Below, piece by piece: positions 8,398-15,315 of a DNA stretch of 15,315 nt. The DNA comes from Victivallales bacterium. Its GTDB lineage: Bacteria > Verrucomicrobiota > Lentisphaeria > Oligosphaerales > Lenti-02. A model generated the notes under the pieces. That model was not told the DNA's origin and did not search any database. It saw only the letters and a program-made list of their open reading frames with translations. Numbering within the stretch: the first letter of the stretch is position 1; the number at the start of each line of letters is the position of its first letter. The DNA is taken from NCBI GenBank assembly GCA_018648945.1, contig JABGQJ010000106.1, positions 1-15,315 on the forward strand. Reading direction: 5' to 3'. Both the position numbers and the translations under genes were made by a program.

Positions 8398-8426
8398 TTG
8401 ACCCGGGCTCCCTCCCGGACTATCGT
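8398..8426 (+). promoter_or_regulatory. Sigma70-like promoter candidate for the 432-residue gene
   Basis: TTGACC (8398-8403, 5 of 6 to the -35 consensus) is separated by exactly 17 bases from TATCGT (8421-8426, 4 of 6 to the -10 consensus). It lies about 78 bases before the ATG at 8504 in the 156-base spacer between two same-strand genes. The downstream gene therefore may not depend on read-through from the DUF4838-like gene. Confidence 0.5.
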
Positions 8427-8503
8427 CGCGGTGCATTCCGCCACAAGCGGCACAGGGGCGGAGCCCTTCTGGTACCCAGAGAACCCATGACGGAGGCCTG
8501 GCG

Positions 8504-9802
8504 ATGATCAACTTGCGCCTACTGTGGACTTGGGATCACTGCACACAATGGACCGCCGCGCGGGCGGGGGTACACGACTGGGGGGCCTCGAACGAGTTCA
8601 GCGGCTATGCCGGGGACTTTCTCCGCGAGTACAGCCTGCTGCTGCGTTGGTGCGGCGAGCACGGTATCGATGGCGTGGTGGTGTGGGGGCTGTTGCGCGA
8701 TGGCCATGGCGGGGTGGACGCAGCGAGGCGACTGTGCGAGGTCGCCGACGAGGCGGGGGTTAAGCTACTGGCCGGGGTGGGGCTCAATGCCTATGGCGGC
8801 GTGTATTATGAGGGCACTTCCGAGTGGTCCCTGAACAACCACCTAGCCAAGCATCCGGAGCTCTACGCGGTGCGGGCGGACGGGCAGCGACACATCTTCC
8901 AGGCGCCGGGAAATGCCCCGCAGCCGATGCACCACGCCTGCCCATCGCGACCGGAGAACATGGCCTACTGTCTGGAGGGCCTGCGCTGGCTGATGGAGAC
9001 CGTGCCTCTGGCGGGCGTCCAGATCGAGAGCGGCGACACCGGTGTGTGCGAGTGCCCGCTGTGCCGGGAACGTCGACAGAATCCGGCTTCGGCGCTGTCG
9101 TGGGACGACATGGCACTGCTCTACGGCCCGGCGGCGGAGGCGGTGTGGTCGGTGCGGCCGGAGGCCACCGTCGTCCTGGAAACCTACTCCCACCCCGAGC
9201 CGGTGACCGATGGCACGGTGCCGGGCTTTGGCGGCGGGTCGCCCCCGTGGGTGGCGCAATGTGTGGCGCAGTTCCCCCGCGGGGCCTACGTGCAGTGGGT
9301 GGCGGACAATATCATCGCTCCTCGCAATCCCGTGCCGTGGACAGTCAAGGCGCCGGCGGGCTTTGCAGGCAACATCATGCGCGCCCACTTGGCGACCTGG
9401 TGGATGGGACGGGGCGACGAAGTGGCGGCGGACTGGTTGGCGCTGATGGCGCAGCTGTCGCTGGCCCATGGCTACGACGGACTCTCGATCTTCGGAGACA
9501 AGTCGCCCTTCCGTACGGGCTGCGAGCTGAACTACCTGGCCCTGGCCGACTACGGGTCGCCGGCCAACCCGGAAGCCGACTTGGACTCGTTCCTGACTCG
9601 GGTCGCCAGCCCGCTGCTGGGCGGGGCTGAGCGGGCCGCGGAGTTCCTGCGACTGGCCAGATGCATCGCCGTGCCGGAGGAGTTGTGCGAGGCAACGGCA
9701 CAGGCGCGCCGGCACGTGGCCCAGCTAACCGGTCGACCGGCTGACCGCTGGACCTGGCTGGCCTGGTACCTGAGCCGGTGGCTTTACGACGCTCCCGAAT
9801 GA
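8504..9802 (+). CDS. Cytoplasmic TIM-barrel protein related to DUF4838-type glycosidases
   Basis: 432 residues. ATG at 8504 has GGAGG seven bases upstream. The N-terminus (MINLRLLWTWDHC) has no signal peptide, so the protein should be cytoplasmic. The first ~330 residues look like one barrel: strand-like stretches GIDGVVVWGL (~55), VKLLAGVGLNAYGG (~88), GVQIESGDTG (~172), ATVVLETYSHPEP (~223) and YDGLSIFGDKSP (~325). The strand at residues 172-187 reads IESGDTGVCECPLC, with Glu175, Asp178 and Cys182-x-Cys184-x-x-Cys187, the same signature as the DUF4838-like protein just upstream. This suggests that both belong to one superfamily and that the Cys cluster has a structural, possibly metal-binding role. 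HPEP and W-rich strands fit sugar binding. Probable function: an intracellular glycosidase on fragments released by the secreted neighbours. No named family is certain. Confidence 0.65.
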   Translation: MINLRLLWTWDHCTQWTAARAGVHDWGASNEFSGYAGDFLREYSLLLRWCGEHGIDGVVVWGLLRDGHGGVDAARRLCEVADEAGVKLLAGVGLNAYGGVYYEGTSEWSLNNHLAKHPELYAVRADGQRHIFQAPGNAPQPMHHACPSRPENMAYCLEGLRWLMETVPLAGVQIESGDTGVCECPLCRERRQNPASALSWDDMALLYGPAAEAVWSVRPEATVVLETYSHPEPVTDGTVPGFGGGSPPWVAQCVAQFPRGAYVQWVADNIIAPRNPVPWTVKAPAGFAGNIMRAHLATWWMGRGDEVAADWLALMAQLSLAHGYDGLSIFGDKSPFRTGCELNYLALADYGSPANPEADLDSFLTRVASPLLGGAERAAEFLRLARCIAVPEELCEATAQARRHVAQLTGRPADRWTWLAWYLSRWLYDAPE

Positions 9803-9978
9803 CGTGTCTCACCGGTGGACGGCCACGGCTTCCATCAGAACTCCGCGAGGGGCACGAAGGAAAGCTGGCCTTCGCCCTCGGTCCCCTTGCCGCGCCATAC
9901 GGAGTTCACGAAGCCACAGGGAGTCGCGTATCTCAGCACAGCTGGCGCAGGTGGCTCGCTCTGGGTGTTGGGTGTAGG

Positions 9979-9998
9979 GCTTGCCGTAGAGTGCAAGC
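9979..9998. terminator. Weak hairpin between convergent genes
   Basis: GCTTGC-N8-GCAAGC (arms 9979-9984 and 9993-9998) lies in the 211-base spacer where the 432-residue gene (plus) and the PDZ/TPR gene (minus) converge, 15 bases after the stop of the latter. There is no T-run on either strand, so its terminator role rests on position only. The rest of the spacer (9803-9978) holds no recognisable gene or RNA. Confidence 0.3.
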
Positions 9999-10013
9999 GA
10001 GTCGTCAGGTGTC

Positions 10014-11645
10014 CTACTCCCGATCCAGTTCTGCCAAGTTCTTCTTCGCCTCCTTCCCCCAGAACGGGTGAGCGACCAGTCCCTGAAAGATCTTCCGGGC
10101 CTCGTCCTTGCGCCCAATACGGGCGAGCTTCCGGCCGAGGTCCATGGTGTGTCCCTCCTTCCCCCATGCGGCGGTCGCGAGGCCCTTCCGGTAGAGCTCA
10201 ATGGCCTGATCATACTCCTTCCGGCGCCAATAGATGTCAGCCTTTTCCCTGTAGAGGGGAGGCATCTTCCCGTGGGCCTTGTGGACCCGGTCGAGATCCT
10301 CAATGGCCTCCTTCCAGCGGCCCATGCGTTCCAGCAACCTGGACCGGGCCCAGTAGGCCGACCAGGTGAGGTTGTAGAGCATGGGCGAAGGTTGCTTTAT
10401 CGCCCCACTGATCCACTCGAGCGCCGCGTCCTGACTGCGGTTCCACTCCACAAACTCCACCACGCTGTCGAACGTAAGGGCTCCCCTTGCGTGGCCCATC
10501 GCTCCCCGCACGTCGAGCAGTCCGGCGTGGATCTTGAAGCGTGCAGAGCTTAGGCTCACGGGATCGATTTCGCCGAGTTTCACGTCCTGCGTCTTCTGCA
10601 TGCCACCGCGCTGCAACCCAATCCTGACAGTGGTGCCGGCGGGGTAGGTCCTGACCAGGCCGACTAGATGTCTTGCATCTCGGACAGGATTCGCTTCCAC
10701 GGCGGCGACCACATCTCCCACCTTCAGGCCTGCCCGTTCCGCGGCGCTCTTCTCCATGATCTTGATGATCTCTTGCCCCTTGGGGTGGTCTCTGGTGGCG
10801 ATCCCGATCCGCCCAGGGCCTCTCGGATGAAGATACGCTGCCGCCCTCTTGGCGACCCACGCCGCGTTGCCGTGCATGCCGCTGCTCACATCAAGAGTGA
10901 TGAGAGGCGCCAGGGCCTTTGCTTCCCAGAGCTTGCCACGGAGGAGAACGACGCTGAAACCGGGGCGTACCTTCAGATAGGGCATGGCCTTCTCAAGTCC
11001 GGCCAAGTCCTTCACCCGGTGACCGCCCACCGAGATCAGCCGGTCACCGGTCTGCAGGAGGGTGTGGCCCGCGAAGAGAGGCTTCCGGGAACTCCCATAG
11101 CCGGGGATGATGCGGTCGACAACGACCGCCGCCGTGCCTTCGTCGGTCTCGATCTCCCGCAGGACGACCCCCAGCTTCGCCGTGGGCTTCTTGAGCAGCT
11201 CGGCTGGCACTACCATGGCGTACGGAGAGAGGGGAGTGTGGTTCCAACGGCCATAGTGTTTCAGCAGGTCGACTTGGCCCTCGCGCACAGCGCCGTCGGC
11301 CGTGAGGTAGTACATCCACCCCTCTCCGAAGGGCCCGCAGGAGACGATGTCTCCTTCCCACTTCTTGGTCAAGACGTCGAAGGACGGCGTGGCCCGTTCT
11401 GAGAACTGTTTGGCAAGCTCGTGTTCCGGGCTGCCTTTCAGGAAGAAGAGCAACGGGTCGTCCGCGAACGCCTCCCGGTAGAGGTCCATGATGTTCGGGG
11501 GCAGTGTCTCCATCGCGGCGTGGTATTCCTTGAGCAGAGGATGGAGCCGCTTCAGCGCCTGGACGCGGGGGTCCGGCTTCTCTTGGGCGAAGACACCGAC
11601 AATCCCCAGGGCAGCGGCCAGGATCACAGCGAGTCTCGACTTCAT
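10014..11645 (-). CDS. Exported protein with two PDZ domains and C-terminal TPR repeats
   Basis: 543 residues. ATG at 11645 is preceded by GGAGG (11658-11654) with 8 bases between. Residues 1-20 are a signal peptide (MKSRLAVILAAALGIVGVFA, cleaved before QEKPDP). Residues ~21-150 are not recognised. Residues ~156-240 form a first PDZ-like domain (AGHTLLQTGDRLISVGGHRVKDLAGLEKAM). Residues ~277-358 form a second, clearer one, with the typical KSAAERAGLKVGDVVAAVE and TVRIGLQRGG strands. Residues ~420-540 hold about three TPR units (WSAYWARSRLLERMGRWKEAIEDLDRV; REKADIYWRRKEYDQAIELYRKGL; GRKLARIGRKDEARKIFQGLV). There is no HtrA-type His-Asp-Ser protease domain, so this is a binding or scaffold protein outside the cytoplasm rather than a degradative enzyme. 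It is 72 bases downstream of the large kinase-like gene on the same strand, probably co-transcribed with it. Confidence 0.8.
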   Translation of the reverse strand: MKSRLAVILAAALGIVGVFAQEKPDPRVQALKRLHPLLKEYHAAMETLPPNIMDLYREAFADDPLLFFLKGSPEHELAKQFSERATPSFDVLTKKWEGDIVSCGPFGEGWMYYLTADGAVREGQVDLLKHYGRWNHTPLSPYAMVVPAELLKKPTAKLGVVLREIETDEGTAAVVVDRIIPGYGSSRKPLFAGHTLLQTGDRLISVGGHRVKDLAGLEKAMPYLKVRPGFSVVLLRGKLWEAKALAPLITLDVSSGMHGNAAWVAKRAAAYLHPRGPGRIGIATRDHPKGQEIIKIMEKSAAERAGLKVGDVVAAVEANPVRDARHLVGLVRTYPAGTTVRIGLQRGGMQKTQDVKLGEIDPVSLSSARFKIHAGLLDVRGAMGHARGALTFDSVVEFVEWNRSQDAALEWISGAIKQPSPMLYNLTWSAYWARSRLLERMGRWKEAIEDLDRVHKAHGKMPPLYREKADIYWRRKEYDQAIELYRKGLATAAWGKEGHTMDLGRKLARIGRKDEARKIFQGLVAHPFWGKEAKKNLAELDRE

Positions 11646-11717
11646 ACGACAGTCCTCCGATCAGTCAGTTTGTCCAGGTCTGCGTCTCGGCAGCGGAACG
11701 GCTTCGGACAGGGCGGG

Positions 11718-14700
11718 TCACTGGAGCGGCGGGAACTTGCCCTTCAGGAAACTCTCCAGCATGTCGATCCGCTTCAGCAGCAACTTCTCCGTGTAGGCCC
11801 GCTCCGCCGCCGGGACCCGCTTCATGGCTTTCTCGATGATGTCCGAGATCTGTGGCCGGACGTTCTCCTGGATCTCCCGCAAGGCCCCGGCGCAGTCCTC
11901 CAGGGAGATGGCGGACCGCACGATGCCGTTTGGGTCGCCCCACTGTTTGACGGCGAAGTCGAAGTGGACCCCCATGCTACTTTCCACAAAACGGGAGAAA
12001 TCTGCGTCGGACAACGCTGCTGGATTCGTGCGGAAGATCGGGTGTTGGTACAAACTACTTTGGCTGAGAGTGTTGAGGTAACTGCCCGCGGATTCGACGG
12101 GGAGGTCGGCGTGCTTCAATTCCCTGATGGCGTCAACCGCATCAAGGACTGCTTGGCGTGTATCCTCGCTACCGAGCCCTGGGATGTCGGGCACCCCCGA
12201 CGGGTCCACGTTGAGTCTCTTGGCAGCACTCTCCAAGGCCTCCGAGGCCTGCCGGGCCGCTTCCTCGGACACGCCGTGTTTGCCGGGGTTGGCCACCATC
12301 TCCTTCAGCCTGGAGCGAAACCGGTTGATCTGCGTCACCGCTCCCTCCATCGCCTCCACATCGCGGAAATCTGGATGGCTGCGGAGGAAGTCTCCGCCCC
12401 CGTAGTCGATCCCTTGAGCGTACCCCGCATCGGAGATCCGGATGTTACCAAAGTGGCAATCGGGATCACCGAACAGCAGGCGGTAGGCCAGATCCTGGGC
12501 GAGGTCCTTCTTCCGGGCCATCATCTGCGGGATTCCCGGGGAGAGGTCCTCCAAGTCAATCCCAGAATCGAGGACCTTCGTCACCAGGTAATCTCGAAGA
12601 CGCCCCCCTGCCGGAATTTGGATGACTCGGCTATGGGGACCAGGCCTGCCAGCGGCGGCAAAGACCCGGGAAGCGATCTCCTCTGCCATACCTGCTACGT
12701 CGTCGTCAGTCACTTCACGGACCACTGCCACGGCTCGTGCGTACGCCTTGCCCGACTGGCTGCGCATCACTTCCCCGGCCGCTCCTTCGGCGTCCTGCAC
12801 ATAGCTGATGACCCATTGCTTCCCGGAGACTCCCTTGCCTATGTCCTTCAGATACGGGTTCGGCATGGCTTCGAGGTGAGGCATGCGTTGGGTCCCCGCG
12901 AACTCCGCGGCACGTTGGGGATTCTTGGAGTTGAGGATGGCCATTCTGACCAGCAAGTCGTCCTCTTCGCCCAGGCGCCGCGTGATGGTGTTTGCCGGCA
13001 GTGGCTTGCAGCCGGCAAAGGTCTCGGCGGCTTCCTTCGCCCAACGTTGTTTCGTCACCACTTCCAGGCATGCCTCCTCCAACTCACGCCGGAGCGCCGG
13101 GTTCTCCGTGATGGCCTGCTCCAGGCCTTTCCGGAGAGTGGCGAGTTCATCGTGCGCTTCGGCAAACCGGTTTGCTGCCATCAACTTGTCCGCTTTGTGC
13201 GTTCGGGCCAACGGGTTGTCGGTGTGGAGCCGCAGCTTCTCCGGGGCGATCTTCGGGGCAGGCTGGGTTCCGGGTGAGCCAGTGCTCGGGTCACCTGTCC
13301 TGCCGCCGCCAGTTGCCGCTGCCCCGCCGGCTTGCTGCCGGGTGCCGGGGTTCCCTTCTCCTATCCGTGTCCCCGGCTCGCCCAGATCCCGTTGGGCGCG
13401 CGTTCCACCCCCGGCGTCCACGGATGTCGCTGCCCCGCCAGGCTGCTGCCGAGTGGCGGGTCCGCCTCCTCGTCTCCGCGTTCCCGGCGTCCCTAGGTCA
13501 CGTTGGGCGCGGGTTCCACCCCCGGCATTCACAGATGTCGCCGCCCCGCCGGGTTGTGATCGAGTGAGGGGATCTCCCCCTTGCCGCGGACCGCCCCCCA
13601 CAGCCAGATCCTGCGGGACACGAGTCCCGCCCCCGGCGTCCACGGATACTGTTGCCCCGTCAGGCCCCAAGTCCCCTGCCTGCCGCCGGGTCCCGGGCAT
13701 CGCCAGGTCGCGGCGGGGGATCTCTTCGGCAGCTTGGCCCATGGTCTTCGCGTTTTGCTGGGTTGCCTGGAGGCGTGCCCTCTTGTTCTTGACCTGTCGG
13801 CCGGTGCTCTTCAGGTGCTCCAGAGCCGATGCGTTCCTGCCTGCAGTCGCGTCCCCCAACGCGCCGCGCAACCGCTGCACAGGCCCTGGCAGGTGTTCAC
13901 CCAAGTCCCCGAGTTCAGCCTGGATCTTCGCCAACAGCGCCTTGTCCACGCCTCCCTGGCCTGCCTCCTCGATGGCCTTGCGGGTACGCAGTGCCAGAGC
14001 ACTGACATCATCCAGCTTGCTCCCCGTCACCTGAACCCGCCGGCTCAAGGCCAAAGCCGCGCGCTGGACCTGGTCTTTGGTCAGTCCAGCCTTGCCCATG
14101 GCCTCTCCCCAGAACTGCGAGCTGCCTCCCGCCATCATGAAGATGTCTGCAGCCATCGCGGCGGGTTCGCCGCCAATCTCCTTCGCCAAGTAGGAAACGG
14201 CCATGGAGCCGCCGGCTTCGAGGGCCAACATCCTGGCGGCCCCGCCCTTGCCGGACCTGCCGATGGCAAGGAAGTCATCCACGTGCTCAAGGGCCTTGCG
14301 TCCCATGGCGCTTTCCGACATGCGAGTCAGGGCGTGCTGGGTTGCATTGCAGCCCGCGAAGAACTCGCCAAGGGTCGTGGTTGCGCTGACACTCCGAGAG
14401 GATCCCGCCAAGATCCCGAGTTGCGCCGAGGGAGCAAAGCTGGTGGCGAGCACCCAGCCGTTGACGGCATTGCCTGCCGTCTTGCCGACGTATCGCGCTG
14501 TTGCCCAGCCGGACGTGTCCTCCATCTTCTGGACCATGGTGCCGGAGAGCACTCCCTTCTCCGTCAGGTCCCGACCGCTCAACAGATCTTGCATGTCGGG
14601 ATTGGAGAACCCGTGGGACATCATGACGATTCGGAGTTTGTCGATCTTCTCCGGGCTCATCTTGCGTTCCCATGCCTTCTCCGCCGCTGCGTGGAACTGC

Positions 14701-15314
14701 TCGCGGGTCATCTTGTGGATGGCATCGAGGCGGAACCCGGCCTTGCGGAGTCCCTTGACCACCCCGATGGCGATGTGGGTCTTGGCCATCTCATCCCCGA
14801 CTGTGCCCACCTCATCGGCCCGGGCTTCGGCAACGCTGTCCCCCCCTCGGTACAGGTCGACCCCGGTTTCCACCGTATCGTAGAGCCCCGCCTTGAAGAG
14901 CCGTCGGAACCATGTTCCGATGGGGCCACGTTCCTTGTCCATCTCTGCGCGCTCCGCCGTCTCCTGAGAGAACATCGACTGGAAGGCCTTGGCTTGGTTG
15001 GTCGCCTTGTCCTGCAGACCTTCAAGGAACTGGAGCTCGAGTTCGCGCTCGAACACCTCCACCATCTCCCCACTCATGACGGAGTTGAACACCTTGCTCC
15101 CGGTGGCGGCGGGGCCGCTCTCACGGGTCAAGCCCCAGCCACGCGCGTCGCGGAAGCTCTGCAGGGCGTGCAGTGGCTGATTATCTTTCAGATGGGCGAG
15201 CCCCTCCAGGTAGTACGCCTTGGCACTGCCCCCGGTCTGAGTCCTCAGTCCCTTGGTAAAAGCGAGCAACGCAACGCGGTGGTCGTCAAGCAGGAGAACC
15301 TGGCCCTTGAGGAA
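11718..15314 (-). CDS. Giant multidomain protein with C-terminal kinase-like fold, N-terminus outside window
   Basis: The frame is open to the right edge, giving 1198 visible residues. A TTG at 15269 has no ribosome binding site and interrupts a helical repeat, so the true start lies beyond the window. Counting from the edge: residues 1-60 look TPR-like (KAYYLEGLAHLKDNQPLHALQSF); ~60-505 are Ala/Gly-rich helical with weakly hydrophobic stretches; ~530-665 are a Gly/Pro/Arg/Gln tandem repeat; ~690-760 are helical, TPR-like; ~815-1198 form a domain with a protein/lipid-kinase-type active site. There, D952-C-H-F-G-N957 and then I-D970-Y-G keep the Asp/+5 Asn/+13 Asp spacing of protein kinases, with GKGVSGK as a possible Gly-rich loop near 825. 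D-x-H-x-x-N recalls HipA and PI3/PI4-kinase-like families. The N-lobe lysine is not clear. Phosphotransferase or pseudokinase activity is inferred; the target is unknown. Confidence 0.7.
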   Translation of the reverse strand, partial: FLKGQVLLLDDHRVALLAFTKGLRTQTGGSAKAYYLEGLAHLKDNQPLHALQSFRDARGWGLTRESGPAATGSKVFNSVMSGEMVEVFERELELQFLEGLQDKATNQAKAFQSMFSQETAERAEMDKERGPIGTWFRRLFKAGLYDTVETGVDLYRGGDSVAEARADEVGTVGDEMAKTHIAIGVVKGLRKAGFRLDAIHKMTREQFHAAAEKAWERKMSPEKIDKLRIVMMSHGFSNPDMQDLLSGRDLTEKGVLSGTMVQKMEDTSGWATARYVGKTAGNAVNGWVLATSFAPSAQLGILAGSSRSVSATTTLGEFFAGCNATQHALTRMSESAMGRKALEHVDDFLAIGRSGKGGAARMLALEAGGSMAVSYLAKEIGGEPAAMAADIFMMAGGSSQFWGEAMGKAGLTKDQVQRAALALSRRVQVTGSKLDDVSALALRTRKAIEEAGQGGVDKALLAKIQAELGDLGEHLPGPVQRLRGALGDATAGRNASALEHLKSTGRQVKNKRARLQATQQNAKTMGQAAEEIPRRDLAMPGTRRQAGDLGPDGATVSVDAGGGTRVPQDLAVGGGPRQGGDPLTRSQPGGAATSVNAGGGTRAQRDLGTPGTRRRGGGPATRQQPGGAATSVDAGGGTRAQRDLGEPGTRIGEGNPGTRQQAGGAAATGGGRTGDPSTGSPGTQPAPKIAPEKLRLHTDNPLARTHKADKLMAANRFAEAHDELATLRKGLEQAITENPALRRELEEACLEVVTKQRWAKEAAETFAGCKPLPANTITRRLGEEDDLLVRMAILNSKNPQRAAEFAGTQRMPHLEAMPNPYLKDIGKGVSGKQWVISYVQDAEGAAGEVMRSQSGKAYARAVAVVREVTDDDVAGMAEEIASRVFAAAGRPGPHSRVIQIPAGGRLRDYLVTKVLDSGIDLEDLSPGIPQMMARKKDLAQDLAYRLLFGDPDCHFGNIRISDAGYAQGIDYGGGDFLRSHPDFRDVEAMEGAVTQINRFRSRLKEMVANPGKHGVSEEAARQASEALESAAKRLNVDPSGVPDIPGLGSEDTRQAVLDAVDAIRELKHADLPVESAGSYLNTLSQSSLYQHPIFRTNPAALSDADFSRFVESSMGVHFDFAVKQWGDPNGIVRSAISLEDCAGALREIQENVRPQISDIIEKAMKRVPAAERAYTEKLLLKRIDMLESFLKGKFPPLQ
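13321..13725. repeat. Coding tandem repeat, 111-bp period, about 3.5 copies
   Basis: The plus-strand block GCCCCGCC/TC recurs at 13321, 13432, 13543 and 13654, and the CCGGCRTYCA block at 13411, 13522 and 13633, each exactly 111 bases apart. The unit encodes 37 residues, of the form QRDLGTPGTRRRGGGPATRQ then QPGGAATSVDAGGGTRA. The unit nearest the N-terminus is 4 residues shorter. Copies differ mostly by substitutions, indicating in-frame duplication and drift. The segment is rich in Gly, Pro, Arg and Gln, is probably disordered, and separates the helical half from the kinase-like half of the large minus-strand protein. Confidence 0.9.
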
Positions 15315-15315
15315 G

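Noticed and set aside
9803..10013. Possible small gene or remnant in the convergent spacer (open minus-strand frames)
   Set aside because: Two different frames are open here without a start, ribosome site or recognisable protein. They are extensions of shadow frames under the PDZ/TPR gene.
10014..11645. HtrA-type protease because of the PDZ domains
   Set aside because: No trypsin-like His/Asp/Gly-x-Ser-Gly motifs in the N-terminal 150 residues.
11421..13277. 618-residue plus-strand frame opposite the PDZ/TPR and kinase-like genes
   Set aside because: It spans the spacer and both minus-strand genes, which have clear domains. No ribosome site or motif was found.
12883..14034. 383-residue plus-strand Pro/Ser/Arg-rich frame across the tandem repeat
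   Set aside because: It is the antisense image of the repeat. The minus-strand frame continues through non-repeat domains on both sides.
15267..15269. TTG start for the large minus-strand gene
   Set aside because: No Shine-Dalgarno precedes it, and the frame stays open to the window edge with TPR-like sequence.
1..15315. tRNA, rRNA, CRISPR, insertion sequence or prophage signals
   Set aside because: None seen. The only tandem array is the coding 111-bp repeat, and no transposase or integrase is encoded.

Overview
The window is compact, high-GC DNA (by eye about 60% or a little more) with six protein-coding genes, short spacers and good Shine-Dalgarno sequences. Long spurious reading frames lie antisense to every gene. 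No tRNA, rRNA, CRISPR array, insertion sequence or integrase was seen. The gene types (DUF4838-like and DUF4091/GH123-like glycosidases with accessory carbohydrate-binding modules, next to TPR/PDZ proteins) suggest a polysaccharide-degrading bacterium of the PVC group (Lentisphaerae, Kiritimatiellae, Planctomycetes), Hydrogenedentes or Armatimonadota. This is inferred from gene content only; nothing in the window fixes the taxonomy.

Left part (2-9802), carbohydrate locus. (1) A gene cut by the left edge encodes a probable TIM-barrel glycosidase, with no N-terminus visible. (2) On the opposite strand, converging with it and leaving only 4 bases between the two stop codons, is a secreted ~1055-residue GH123/DUF4091-like enzyme with a CBM9-like module. 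(3) Diverging from that is a secreted 1118-residue protein with a DNRLRE-like module, a GH20-type N-terminal domain, a DUF4838-like catalytic region and a mutarotase-like beta-sandwich. (4) Downstream on the same strand, with its own good promoter candidate, is a 432-residue leaderless TIM-barrel protein sharing the D-x-G...C-x-C-x-x-C signature of gene 3. Genes 2 and 3 face away from a ~200-base region holding a symmetric -10 element and an inverted repeat, so they may be co-expressed. A plausible reading is extracellular attack on an amino-sugar-containing or otherwise complex glycan by 2 and 3, with intracellular processing by 1 and 4. The substrate cannot be named from sequence.

Right part (10014-15314, minus strand). 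Two genes in the same direction, 72 bases apart, look unrelated to sugar metabolism. The upstream one, cut by the right edge, is a giant protein: TPR-like start, long Ala/Gly-rich helical region, a 111-bp-period Gly/Pro/Arg-rich tandem repeat, then a C-terminal domain with a kinase-like active site (D-C-H-F-G-N followed 13 residues later by I-D-Y-G). The downstream one is an exported double-PDZ/TPR protein. This pair is the best candidate in the window for something undescribed.
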